From the NCBI GenBank assembly GCA_964489425.1, contig CAZAYP010000025.1:6330-70329 (forward strand): DNA of 64,000 nucleotides, given 5' to 3'. Made by a program: the position numbers and the translations under genes. The notes beneath the pieces are model-generated. The model did no database searches and was not told where the DNA came from. It worked only from the letters and a program-made list of their open reading frames with translations. The stretch is from CAZAYP01 sp964489425 [NCBI: uncultured Verrucomicrobiota bacterium] (GTDB lineage Bacteria; Verrucomicrobiota; Kiritimatiellia; RZYC01). Shown piece after piece: positions 54,899 to 62,755 of this stretch; the stretch's first letter is position 1, and each line of letters begins with the position of its first letter.

Positions 54899-56160
54899 GG
54901 CGGGGCTCCTGGTTGGGGTTCGGACTGCGCTCGACGGAAAGCGTCCAGGGCGGCCGGGAACGGCGCGAGCACGCGCGGCAGCACGCCCTGGGTCATGGCG
55001 ATGCACACACCGTAGTTGGTGATCGGCACGCCCGCGGCTACGGCCCGGTGAATGCGCGTGAGCATCTCGCGGCGGTTGTGCATGCAGCCGCCGCACTGCA
55101 CCACGAGGCGGTAGGCGCCCAAATCCTCGGGAAAATCGCGGCCGGCGACCACGTCGACCACCAGGTCGGCCCCGGCGTACTGGCGCAGCCAGCGCGGGAT
55201 CTTGACCCGGCCGATGTCGTCTTCCAGCGGGTGGTGGCTGCACGACTCGGCCATCAACACGCGGTCGCCGGGCCGCAGCCGGTCCACCGCGGCCGCGCCC
55301 GCGGCCAGCCGCGGCAGGTCGCCCTTGAGCCGCGCGAACAGGATCGAAAACGTGGTGCAGGGCACGGCCGGCGGCGTGTCAGCCACCATCTTGAGCACCA
55401 TCTGCGAATCGCACACCACCAGATCCGGCGGATTCTTCAGGTTGGCCAGCGCGGCGGCATACTCGCGCTCCTTGACCACCAGCGCGGCGGCGTCGTTGTC
55501 CAACGCGTCGCGGATGGTCTGGACCTGGGGCAGGATCAGCCGCCCCTTGGGCGCTTGCAAATCGATCGGCACCACGAGCACGACCAGGCCGCCGGGCCGC
55601 ACCAGGTCGCCCACCAGCGGCGGCGGGGCCAGGAACTCGTCCGGACACACCGCCAGCAGCCATTGTTTGAGCTCGCGCAGCACCCGCTCCCGCTCCGCGG
55701 GCTGCGTGGCCGCGCACTGGATCACCCCTTGGCAGCGCGCCGCCAAATCCGCCAGCAGGGCGGGCGCCGGCGCGGCGCGGTCGGTCTTGTTGATCACCGC
55801 CAGCACGGGCAACTTGCGTTCCTTGGCGCGTTCCAGGATATCCATCTCCGCGGGGCCCAGGCCGGCCGGCTCGCACACCATGACGATTACGTCCGCGCGG
55901 TCGAACACGCCAAAGGTTTTCTTGAGCCGCAGCTCGGCGATGGCCGACGGGTCGTCCAGCCCAGCGGTGTCGAGGAACACCACCGGGCCGATGGGCAGCA
56001 GCTCCATGGGCTTTTCCACCACGTCGGTCGTCGTGCCCGGCATGGACGACACGATGGCCACATCCTGGCCGGCCAGCAGGTTGAGCAAGCTCGACTTGCC
56101 GGTGTTGGTGCGGCCGACCAGCCCGATGTGCAGGCGCAAAGATTTAGGCGTGGTTTGCAT
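54895..56160 (-). CDS. hydF: [FeFe]-hydrogenase maturation GTPase HydF
   Basis: HydF is the scaffold on which the 2Fe subcluster is completed before transfer to the hydrogenase. The 421-aa protein has an N-terminal Era-like GTPase (G1 GRTNTGKSS, G3 DTAGLDD, G4 NKTD), a middle dimerisation domain and a C-terminal cluster domain. The metal ligands C-S-H-H (ESCSHHPLEDD) and C-G-G-C-M-H-N match the family CxH...CxxC pattern. It overlaps the lyase gene by 17 bases and hydG by 4. Confidence 0.95.
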   Translation of the reverse strand: MQTTPKSLRLHIGLVGRTNTGKSSLLNLLAGQDVAIVSSMPGTTTDVVEKPMELLPIGPVVFLDTAGLDDPSAIAELRLKKTFGVFDRADVIVMVCEPAGLGPAEMDILERAKERKLPVLAVINKTDRAAPAPALLADLAARCQGVIQCAATQPAERERVLRELKQWLLAVCPDEFLAPPPLVGDLVRPGGLVVLVVPIDLQAPKGRLILPQVQTIRDALDNDAAALVVKEREYAAALANLKNPPDLVVCDSQMVLKMVADTPPAVPCTTFSILFARLKGDLPRLAAGAAAVDRLRPGDRVLMAESCSHHPLEDDIGRVKIPRWLRQYAGADLVVDVVAGRDFPEDLGAYRLVVQCGGCMHNRREMLTRIHRAVAAGVPITNYGVCIAMTQGVLPRVLAPFPAALDAFRRAQSEPQPGAPP

Positions 56161-57532
56161 GGTCAGGATATCCCAGGGCCACCAGGCGCGCGGGCGCCAG
56201 CGCGGCGGTCACGGCTTCGGCGCCCAGTTGTTCCGCCAAAAACTCGCGCAGGTTCCCGCGGCCCGTGGCGCGGAACTCCTGCAGCAGGGCCAGCGCGCGC
56301 GCGTAGCCCAGCGTGGCCACGAACGGCGTGATCAGCGCCACGTTGCCGTCCAACTGCGCGCGGCAGGCGGCGGCGTCGGCTTCGATGCCGGCCACGTGGC
56401 GGGCCAGCATGTCCATGGCCCGGGCCAGCAGCCCCAGCGATTCCAGCAGGGCAAACCCCAGCAGCGGCAGAAACTCGTTGATCTGCAGGCTGCCACGCGC
56501 CGCGCAGGCGGCGACCACCTGGTCATTGGCCGCCACCTTGAGGCCGGCCTGGATGGCGCTCTCGAGGATCACGGGGTTGACCTTGCCCGGCATGATCGAC
56601 GACCCCGCCTGCACCGCCGGCAAGCGGATTTGGCCCAGCATCTGCAGCAGGCGCAGGTCGCTGCTGATCTTGACCAGGTTGGCCGCGGCCGCGTTGAGAA
56701 TGCCCGCCACCTCGACCAACGCGTCCGCGTTGGCGGTCTGGTCCACCAGGTTTTCCCCGCGGCTCAGGCCCAGGCCGGTGACCTCGCGGAGCTTTTCGAT
56801 GACCAGGAAAATGTAGCTGCGCGGCGCGGCCAGGCCGGTGCCCACGGCCGTGCCGCCAAGGTTCACCGTGCGCAGGCGCTCCTCGCACTTGAACGCGCGC
56901 CAGCGGTCGCGGCCCACGGCCTCGGCAAAGGCCGAGAACTCTTTGCCCAGGGTGATGGGCACCGCGTCCACCAACTCGGTCTTGCCCACCTTGGGGATGT
57001 CCGCAAAGCGCTGCTCCAGTGCCTGGAACGCGCCTTGCAGCGCGGCCGCCGCCTGGGCCAGGCGCCGGACACCAAAAATCGCCGCCACCTTGAGGGCCGT
57101 GGGATACACATCGTTGGTGGACTGGTGCAGGTTGACGTGGTCGAGCGGGCTGACGATGTCGTAGCGGCCGCGCGCCTGCCCGAGGAGTTCCAGCGCCCGG
57201 TTGGCGATCACCTCGTTGACGTTCATGTTCGTCGAGGTGCCTGCGCCGCCCTGGAGCGCATCCAGCGGGAACTGGCCGGCGTGGCCGCCGGCGGCCACCT
57301 CGTCGCACGCGGCCGCGATGGCCGCGGCCTTGTCCGCGGGCAAATACCCCAGCTCCGCGTTGGCCAGGGCGCAGGCTTTTTTCACCAGGGCCAGCGCGCG
57401 GATCAGGTCCGGCGGCGTGGGCGGCATGCCCAAGGCAAAGTTCTCCAGCGCGCGGGCCGTGTGGATGCCCCAGAGCGCGTCCGCGGGGACCGCCTTTTCG
57501 CCCAGGGCATCGTGCTCGATCCGTTCCGGCAT
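56144..57532 (-). CDS. aspA: Aspartate ammonia-lyase family protein of the hydrogenase-maturation cluster
   Basis: The 462-aa protein belongs to the aspartase/fumarase superfamily. GAGTSTNMNVNEVIANRA, HVNLHQSTNDVYPTALK and the signature G-S-S-I-M-P-G-K-V-N-P are intact. Aspartase-like genes often sit with hydEFG, which fits release of ammonium for the dithiomethylamine bridge, though that link is not proven here. Aspartase and fumarase are not fully separable by eye; the placement favours aspartase. It lies 8 bases after the TM1266-type regulator gene. Confidence 0.88.
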   Translation of the reverse strand: MPERIEHDALGEKAVPADALWGIHTARALENFALGMPPTPPDLIRALALVKKACALANAELGYLPADKAAAIAAACDEVAAGGHAGQFPLDALQGGAGTSTNMNVNEVIANRALELLGQARGRYDIVSPLDHVNLHQSTNDVYPTALKVAAIFGVRRLAQAAAALQGAFQALEQRFADIPKVGKTELVDAVPITLGKEFSAFAEAVGRDRWRAFKCEERLRTVNLGGTAVGTGLAAPRSYIFLVIEKLREVTGLGLSRGENLVDQTANADALVEVAGILNAAAANLVKISSDLRLLQMLGQIRLPAVQAGSSIMPGKVNPVILESAIQAGLKVAANDQVVAACAARGSLQINEFLPLLGFALLESLGLLARAMDMLARHVAGIEADAAACRAQLDGNVALITPFVATLGYARALALLQEFRATGRGNLREFLAEQLGAEAVTAALAPARLVALGYPDHANHA

Positions 57533-57540
57533 GGCGCGCC

Positions 57541-57792
57541 TCAGACGCCCTTGCTCAGCATGGATTTCACCGAGATCCCCGGCAGCTTGCCCAGCCGGCC
57601 GGTCATGGCGCCCAGCTCGTCCGTGGTGGCATCCACGATCAGGGTGATGACCGAGGCGCCGTGCTTGAGGTTGGGCAGGCCCATGCGCGCGTGGATGAGG
57701 TCGCCAAACTCCAGCAGCAACTGGTTGACCGCGGCCGCGTGCTGTTTGCGGTCATCAATGATGATCCCGATGAATCCCAGTCTGCGCTCCAT
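57541..57792 (-). CDS. TM1266-type iron-only hydrogenase system regulator, ACT-like
   Basis: The 83-aa protein is a single ACT-like domain: RRLGFIGIIIDDRKQHAAAV, then RMGLPNLKHGASVITLIVDA and LGKLPGISVKSML. This is the pattern of the small TM1266 family that co-occurs with [FeFe]-hydrogenase maturation genes and is presumed regulatory. ATG 57792 is chosen because the longer frame to 57849 would run through the terminator hairpin. It is the first gene of the operon. Confidence 0.88.
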   Translation of the reverse strand: MERRLGFIGIIIDDRKQHAAAVNQLLLEFGDLIHARMGLPNLKHGASVITLIVDATTDELGAMTGRLGKLPGISVKSMLSKGV

Positions 57793-57818
57793 ACCGGCCC
57801 TGCCTTTCCGCGGGCATG

Positions 57819-57846
57819 AAAAAACCCGCCGTGTTCCGCGGCGGGG
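57819..57846 (-). terminator. Intrinsic terminator in the leader of the hydrogenase-maturation operon (possible attenuator)
   Basis: CCCGCCG (57845-57839) and CGGCGGG (57831-57825) form a 7-bp all-GC stem followed by six T residues. It lies after the operon promoter and 27 bases before the first start codon, so unless it is prevented from forming it would stop transcription. Upstream, at 57876-57862, the leader has AAGGGTGGAACGGCG, one base away from the T-box consensus; its CGGCG can pair with the terminator's 5' arm and act as an antiterminator. Confidence 0.8.
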
Positions 57847-57916
57847 CATCAGCGAATAAAGCGCCGTTCCACCCTTGGATCAGAGCCGCCAGCTCCTCGC
57901 CGCAGGAACAACAGTA

Positions 57917-57945
57917 TGCATACCCGCCGGGCCGGCGGCTGTCAA
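57917..57945 (-). promoter_or_regulatory. Strong sigma-70-type promoter of the hydrogenase-maturation operon with a dyad in the spacer
   Basis: TTGACA (57945-57940) matches the -35 consensus exactly. It is followed by a 17-base spacer and TATGCA (57922-57917). The spacer contains the perfect dyad CCGCCGG-C-CCGGCGG (57938-57924), a likely operator where a bound protein would block or remodel RNA polymerase. Transcription would start about 57910 and give a leader of about 118 nt. Confidence 0.65.
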
Positions 57946-57998
57946 CAGGGGAATGCGGCGGCAGGTAACGCCCTCGGCGACGCAGGCGGGGCCAGTGG

Positions 57999-58045
57999 CC
58001 GAGCGGACGCTCGGCGTTCCCGGGAACGCCAATCGCCGGATTGGC
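57999..58045. repeat. Cluster of three adjoining perfect palindromes after rnhB
   Basis: CCGAGCG-GA-CGCTCGG (57999-58014), the uninterrupted 18-base palindrome GGCGTTCCCGGGAACGCC (58013-58030), and GCCAATC-GCCG-GATTGGC (58028-58045) share their end bases. As RNA they would fold into three consecutive hairpins. They follow the rnhB stop and precede the hydrogenase-operon promoter. Confidence 0.75.
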
Positions 58046-58069
58046 CTCAGACTATCACAGGCGCCAACC

Positions 58070-58753
58070 TTAGCCCGCAGCCCCGGTGGTCTCCGGCGTG
58101 GGATGGGCCCGGGCGGCGCACAGGGCGGGCGGGATCGCCTGCCGCACAGGCGCAAACGTGCGGCGATGGATCGGGCACGGCCCATGCTCCCGCAGCGCCC
58201 GCAGGTGGGCGACCGTGCCATACCCCTTGTGCCGGGCAAATCCGTACTGCGGGTAGCTTGTGTCCCACGCGCGCATGATCCGGTCCCGCGTGACCTTGGC
58301 CACGACGCTGGCGGCGGCCACGGACAAGCTGCGCGCATCCCCGCGGATGACGGCGGCGGCCGGGCACGGCAACCCCGGCGGCACGTCGCGGCCATCCACC
58401 AGCGCATAATCCGGAGCTACCGTCAGCCCCAGCACGGCTTGGCGCATGGCGCCCAGCGTGGCTTGCCGAATATTGATCCGATCAATTTCTGCGGCCTCGG
58501 CGGAGCCGACCGATACGTGAATTTCGGGGCGGGCTGAGAGAAGGTCGAAAAAGAAATCGCGCTGGGCTGCCGTGAGTTGCTTGGAGTCCGTCAGATCGGC
58601 CAATTCATCGGCGTAAGCGCGGCGCAGGTAATCCGGCGGGAAAACCACCGCTGCCGCCACCACCGGCCCCGCCAGCGGACCGCGGCCGGCTTCATCGATC
58701 CCCGCCACGGACACATAGCCCGCGGCCCACGCCTGATTTTCGAACGCCAGCAC
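58070..58753 (-). CDS. rnhB: Ribonuclease HII
   Basis: RNase HII removes ribonucleotides and RNA primers from DNA. The 227-aa protein has the catalytic block GIDEAGRGPLAGPVV, then DSKQLTAAQR and the SVAAASVVAKVTRDR region with its conserved acidic and basic residues, and YGFARHKGYGT. The start is GTG 58753, 8 bases after the rplS stop. The C-terminal extension (PTPETTGAAG) is low complexity. Confidence 0.95.
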   Translation of the reverse strand: MLAFENQAWAAGYVSVAGIDEAGRGPLAGPVVAAAVVFPPDYLRRAYADELADLTDSKQLTAAQRDFFFDLLSARPEIHVSVGSAEAAEIDRINIRQATLGAMRQAVLGLTVAPDYALVDGRDVPPGLPCPAAAVIRGDARSLSVAAASVVAKVTRDRIMRAWDTSYPQYGFARHKGYGTVAHLRALREHGPCPIHRRTFAPVRQAIPPALCAARAHPTPETTGAAG

Positions 58754-58761
58754 CGTCAGCG

Positions 58762-59115
58762 TCAGGCGTCGCGGCGTTCCTCGATCCGCGACTCTTTGCC
58801 GGACATCTTGCGCAAGTAATAGAGCTTGGCGCGGCGGACCTTGCCGGATCGCTCGATTTCGATCTTGGCGACCGCCGGGGCGTGCAGCGGGAACACGCGT
58901 TCCACGCCTTCGCCGTAAGAAATCCGCCGGACCGTGATGGTCTCGGTGGCGCCATGGCCATCGCGCGCAATCAATGTCCCGGAGAAGAGCTGGATGCGTT
59001 CCTTGCCGCCCTCGCGGATCTTCACATGCACCCGCAGGGTGTCGCCAATCCGGAATGCCGGGTGGGCCTCTTTGCGCCGCTGCTCGTTATCAATCTGTTC
59101 TAATATCGCTACCAT
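58762..59115 (-). CDS. rplS: Ribosomal protein bL19
   Basis: This is the 117-aa 50S protein at the subunit interface. [53 protein letters not shown] and [10 protein letters not shown] are diagnostic. ATG 59115 has GAGGAAAAT just upstream. Unlike in many bacteria trmD and rimM are not directly upstream, but rnhB follows as is common. Confidence 0.97.
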   Translation of the reverse strand: MVAILEQIDNEQRRKEAHPAFRIGDTLRVHVKIREGGKERIQLFSGTLIARDGHGATETITVRRISYGEGVERVFPLHAPAVAKIEIERSGKVRRAKLYYLRKMSGKESRIEERRDA

Positions 59116-59202
59116 ATTTTCCTCACGTGAGGCGGCACTATGCGCCATGCGCCACCTGCCGTCAAGCCCTGTTTGCCGAAAAAGCAGGGCCGCGGGGCCG
59201 GG

Positions 59203-60309
59203 TCACGGCGGGGCCGGTTCAAGCCCCGGAACCAGGCCGGACTGCGCCAGGCGCGCCAGGATCGTTTCGGCGGCCTTGCTCAATGCCGCGGGCGTCGGGT
59301 GCAGGTAATCGTCCGGATCCAGGCGGATGGATTGGAGCTGGTCCAGCGCGCACAGCGGCGGGGCGAGGTCCACGGCCGTAAACCCCCGCGCCTGGAAGTC
59401 GGCAGCCAGCCGCGCGTGCAGGTCCTGCAGCGGGTAGGCGTCCAGGTCCTTCAACACCGGGAATATCGCGACAACCACCGGGACCTGTTGTTCCCGTGCC
59501 GTGCGCGCCAGGTCGTCGAGCGCCACCGCGGCCGGTTCCCACGTGGCCGGGTCCTCGTGCAGTTGGCGGAAAAAATCAACATGCCGGCCGCTGCGCAGCG
59601 CGACCTGCTGCGGGTCGTCCGTCCGCCACTGGGGCAGCGCCTCGCGGCGCCGGCCTTCTGCGGTGCGGGACTGGACCAGGTAGCGCAGCAGCAGGAACAG
59701 GCGCGAGCGCGCCAGCCAGGCCCCGCAACGCCCCGCGGCCTGCTGCCGGTAGTTGCGCTGGGCCGCGGTCATGCCCGCCAACAGCCCGGCCATCTCCAGG
59801 CTGTACGGCTGCGGATCGTTGAGGCAGTACAGGTACAGCACCAGGTCCGGCTGAAACGCCAGGGCCTTGTCTTTCAGGCAGGTCGCGACCTGGTCGCAAC
59901 CGTACCCGGTGACGCCGAAATTGAGCACCTCGAACGTGCGCTGGGTGCTGCCGGCACCGCGGTTGAGCAGTTCTTCCAGCCGCCCGGCCACAGTCTGCTC
60001 GGGGTTCACGTGGTAGCCCATGCAAATGGAGTCGCCGAGGCAGGCGATGCGAAAGACGCCGGCCGGCTTGGCCTGGGGCCGGTCGCGGTCGCGCAGGCCG
60101 GCGGCGTTGATGGCATACACGCCGGACGTGGCGCCGGGCAACAGCTCGTAGCGCAGCCGCGGGTTGTCCGACAGGCGGAACATCTCGCGGTGCACGGGCA
60201 TGATCGTGGGCCCGATGTCGAAGAGGCGGACCAGGACCTCCAGCAGCGCCAAGCCCGCCACCAGGGTGGTTCCGGCCAGCGCCAGCCGCGGGATCCAGGC
60301 GTTCTTCAT
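59203..60309 (-). CDS. SGNH/GDSL-type hydrolase, membrane-anchored
   Basis: The 368-aa protein has an N-terminal membrane anchor (about 7-30) and an SGNH fold: GDSICMGYH (nucleophile Ser), a Gly in NFGVTGYGCDQV, Asn in LYCLNDPQ, and the catalytic D-x-x-H in DDYLHPTP. Such enzymes remove or add acyl groups on surface glycans. It is the last gene of the operon and its ATG overlaps the upstream glycosyltransferase stop (ATGA). It is clearly related in layout to the second SGNH gene at 62744-63973. Confidence 0.88.
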   Translation of the reverse strand: MKNAWIPRLALAGTTLVAGLALLEVLVRLFDIGPTIMPVHREMFRLSDNPRLRYELLPGATSGVYAINAAGLRDRDRPQAKPAGVFRIACLGDSICMGYHVNPEQTVAGRLEELLNRGAGSTQRTFEVLNFGVTGYGCDQVATCLKDKALAFQPDLVLYLYCLNDPQPYSLEMAGLLAGMTAAQRNYRQQAAGRCGAWLARSRLFLLLRYLVQSRTAEGRRREALPQWRTDDPQQVALRSGRHVDFFRQLHEDPATWEPAAVALDDLARTAREQQVPVVVAIFPVLKDLDAYPLQDLHARLAADFQARGFTAVDLAPPLCALDQLQSIRLDPDDYLHPTPAALSKAAETILARLAQSGLVPGLEPAPP

Positions 60310-61448
60310 GGCTGGCGGCGACGGGCGGCGAGCATCCGCTCATACAGGGCCACGTAGCGGGCCGCGATCCGATCCATGGCGTATTCCGCCAGCGTGGCCC
60401 GCCCCGCCTGCACCAGGCGCGCGCGCAGGTCCGGGCGGTCCAGCACGGCGGCGATGGCGTCCGCCATGGCGGGGGCGTCGCGCGGCGGCACCATGAGCAC
60501 GTTCGCGTCCGGCCGGTACAGGTCCTTGAAGCACGGCAGGTTGGTGATGACCAGCGGCGTGCCCACGGCGAACGCCTCGATGCCCACGGCGCAGAACCCC
60601 TCGCCGAAGATGGACGACACCACGGCGACGTCGAACAGCGCCAGGTACTCGACCGCGTTTTCCTGGTACCCGGGGAACACCACGCGGCCGGCGAGCGGCG
60701 GCCGGGCGGCCTGCGCGCGCAACTCCGCGGCCAGCGGACCGTCGCCCACGACCACGAACCGCGCGTCCGGCCGCGCGTCCGCCAGGCGCGCCGCGGCTTC
60801 GAGAAAATATTTCTGGCCTTTCATCTCCGCCAGGCGGCCCACGGTGCCGATCACCGGCGCGCCTGCCGGGATGCCCCACTGCGCGCGCAACTCCGCCAGG
60901 CGCGCATCCGCCGGCCGCTTGATCCGGTCCGTGGGTACGCCGTTGCCCAGCACTTCGATCTGGGCGGCCGGGATGAACCGCGGCCCGCTCATGAAATCCT
61001 TCACCGCGTCGGACACTGCCAGGGCGTGGTCCTGCCAGCCGCGCAGGGCAAAGTCGATGGCCTGCTGGTAGCGCGGGTAGCGCTCGTCCACGAAATGTTC
61101 CTGCACCACCGTGGGCACGCCGAGCAAGCGGCCGGCCACCCGGGCGAAGTTGAACGCGGCGTAGCCGTGCGCGTGGAGGATGTCCGGCCGCCATTGCCGG
61201 ACCAGGCGCATGACGGCGAACAGGGTGAACGGGTTGAGCTTGTGGGTGTTGAGCGAGACCACCTCGATGCCGCTGGCGCGCAGGATGTCGCACGCCGGAT
61301 CTTCGCGGCGCAGGTTGCACAGCATGACCTGGAACCGGCCCGGCGGGTAGCATGGGATGCGGTAGGCCAGCTGGCGCGCCGGGCCATGGATCTTGGACCC
61401 GTCCACGCTGACCTTGTCCATGATGTGCAGGATGCGGATCGGCGTCAT
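60306..61448 (-). CDS. Family 4 glycosyltransferase
   Basis: This 380-aa GT-B enzyme starts TPIRILHIMDKVSVDGSKIH. The N-domain has ILHAHGYAAFNFARVAGRLL, and the C-domain has VIGTVGRLAEMKGQKYFLEA and VSSIFGEGFCAVGIEAFAVG, the E-x7-E-like donor-binding segment. ATG 61448 overlaps the preceding gene as ATGA. The frame is open further upstream, but that is the shadow of the neighbouring gene. Confidence 0.93.
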   Translation of the reverse strand: MTPIRILHIMDKVSVDGSKIHGPARQLAYRIPCYPPGRFQVMLCNLRREDPACDILRASGIEVVSLNTHKLNPFTLFAVMRLVRQWRPDILHAHGYAAFNFARVAGRLLGVPTVVQEHFVDERYPRYQQAIDFALRGWQDHALAVSDAVKDFMSGPRFIPAAQIEVLGNGVPTDRIKRPADARLAELRAQWGIPAGAPVIGTVGRLAEMKGQKYFLEAAARLADARPDARFVVVGDGPLAAELRAQAARPPLAGRVVFPGYQENAVEYLALFDVAVVSSIFGEGFCAVGIEAFAVGTPLVITNLPCFKDLYRPDANVLMVPPRDAPAMADAIAAVLDRPDLRARLVQAGRATLAEYAMDRIAARYVALYERMLAARRRQP

Positions 61449-62740
61449 GGCCGGGCCATCAGCTTCTCGAACAGCGCCAGGTGCTCGGCGGCGCAGGCGG
61501 ACATACTGAACTTGCGCAGCACGGTCGCACGGCCGGCCGGGCCCCAGGCGCGGTACTTGTCCGGGTGCTCCAGCAGATCGCGCAAACGCTGGGCCCACTC
61601 GGCCTCGTTGTCCACGGTCACCAGCCCGCCGTCCTGGCCGTCGGTGACGATGTCGGTGACGCCGGGGATGCGCGACGCCAGGGCCGGCAGCTCGCAGGCC
61701 AGGGCTTCCACCAGGGCCAGGCCGAGCGACTCGCGCTCGGACGGGAAGATGAAGAAATCCATGGCCTGCAGGTAGCGCTGGACGCCGTCCACGTAGCCGG
61801 TGAAAATCACGCTGTCGCCGAGGCCGTGCGCGCGGACGTACTCGCGCAGCTCCGCCTCGCAGGACATGAACTGCTGGCTGCCCGAACCGATCAGCACCAG
61901 GCGCCAGGGCTTGCCCGGCGCCCAGACCTGGCGCCACACGCGCAGCAGCCGCTCGAGGCCCTTGCCGCGGATCAGCTTGCCGGAATAGGCTGCCAGGACC
62001 TGGTCCGGCGGCAGGCCCAGCTCGCGGCGCAGGCGGGCCTTGTCGTCCGGCCCGCCGGCCGGCTTGAACCGCTGCAGGTCCAGGCCGCTGTAGATCAGGT
62101 GGTTCTTGGCGTCCGGCACGCCGTTGGCGCGCAGCTCGTCGGCAATCACGGAGCTCAGGCAGACAAACGCCTCGGCCTTGAGCAGGTAGCGGTTGCGGTG
62201 GCGCAGCACGCCCTTGAGCCACGCGGGCGGTGCGGCCCGCGGCCGGTGGAAGCTCTGCCAGATGAACTCGCCGGAGAGCTCGCCGCACGCCTCGCCGCGC
62301 AGCACCACGGGCTTGCCCAGCAGGCGGCCGGCCAGCACGCCCAGCAGGCCCAGCACGCGAAAGCTGCACACGTAAATGATGTCGTAGTCGCGGCGGTGGC
62401 GGATGAGGCTGAGCAGCGCCGCGGGCATCATGAGGTACTTGCCCCAGCGCGGCGATCCGGCCGGCGGCACGCGGCGCACCGGCACGCCGTCCACGTGGTC
62501 CTCGCGCGGCAGGTCGCGCGTGATGCGGCGCGTCAGCACCTGCACCGGCACGCCCATGGCGAGCAACTCGCGGGTCAGCATGCGCGCGTGGGACTCCGCG
62601 CCCCCCACGTAGGGGTGGTACAGGGCGATCAGGAAGCACACGCGGGGAAAATCACGAGAACCACCCCGGCCTGAGGCCACCCCTCCTTGACAAGGAGGGG
62701 AGCCTTCGAACGGAACACCCTGAAGTTCATCGTTCATCAT
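61445..62740 (-). CDS. Family 4 glycosyltransferase whose 5' end contains a REP-like element
   Basis: The 431-aa GT-B enzyme has VCFLIALYHPYVGGAESHAR (family N-terminus, residue about 35), VLAAYSGKLIRGKGLERLLR and FPSERESLGLALVEALACEL. The first 33 residues (GSPPCQGGVASGRGG and around) are encoded by a palindromic repeat shared with 24731-24780 and look foreign to the family. The start may therefore really lie further in. ATG 62740 sits in a heptanucleotide repeat with no canonical ribosome site. Confidence 0.9.
   Translation of the reverse strand: MMNDELQGVPFEGSPPCQGGVASGRGGSRDFPRVCFLIALYHPYVGGAESHARMLTRELLAMGVPVQVLTRRITRDLPREDHVDGVPVRRVPPAGSPRWGKYLMMPAALLSLIRHRRDYDIIYVCSFRVLGLLGVLAGRLLGKPVVLRGEACGELSGEFIWQSFHRPRAAPPAWLKGVLRHRNRYLLKAEAFVCLSSVIADELRANGVPDAKNHLIYSGLDLQRFKPAGGPDDKARLRRELGLPPDQVLAAYSGKLIRGKGLERLLRVWRQVWAPGKPWRLVLIGSGSQQFMSCEAELREYVRAHGLGDSVIFTGYVDGVQRYLQAMDFFIFPSERESLGLALVEALACELPALASRIPGVTDIVTDGQDGGLVTVDNEAEWAQRLRDLLEHPDKYRAWGPAGRATVLRKFSMSACAAEHLALFEKLMARP
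62659..62705 (-). repeat. REP-like palindromic element, copy B, inside the 5' end of a glycosyltransferase gene
   Basis: Read on the minus strand it gives GGCTCCCCTCCTTG-TCAAGGAGGGG, then a tail with CAGGCCGGGGTGGTT, aligning base for base with copy A at 24731-24780. The stem keeps pairing through a T-A for G-C exchange. It is translated in frame as SPPCQGGVASGRGGS. Confidence 0.65.
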
Positions 62741-62755
62741 TCATCATTCATCGTT
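62725..62755 (-). repeat. Heptanucleotide tandem repeat at a stop/start junction
   Basis: On the minus strand about four units of ATGAATG/ATGAACG follow one another. They contain both the stop codon of the SGNH gene (TGA at 62746-62744) and the presumed ATG of the next glycosyltransferase (62740). Gain or loss of a unit would shift the reading frame at this junction. Confidence 0.65.

Noticed and set aside
55202-57859. 885-aa open frame on the plus strand opposite hydF and the lyase gene
   Set aside because: Ser/Arg-rich antisense frame without motifs; the minus-strand genes are well conserved and tightly coupled.
57862-58069. A complete classical T-box riboswitch
   Set aside because: Only the antiterminator-like motif and terminator are seen. 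No Stem I with a specifier loop and AG-bulge could be drawn, and the predicted promoter leaves too little room, so only a T-box-like element is proposed.
60306-62639. Single 777-aa reading of the minus strand through two glycosyltransferase genes
   Set aside because: The upstream half is the wrong frame of the neighbouring glycosyltransferase. The ATGA overlap at 61445-61448 marks the real start.
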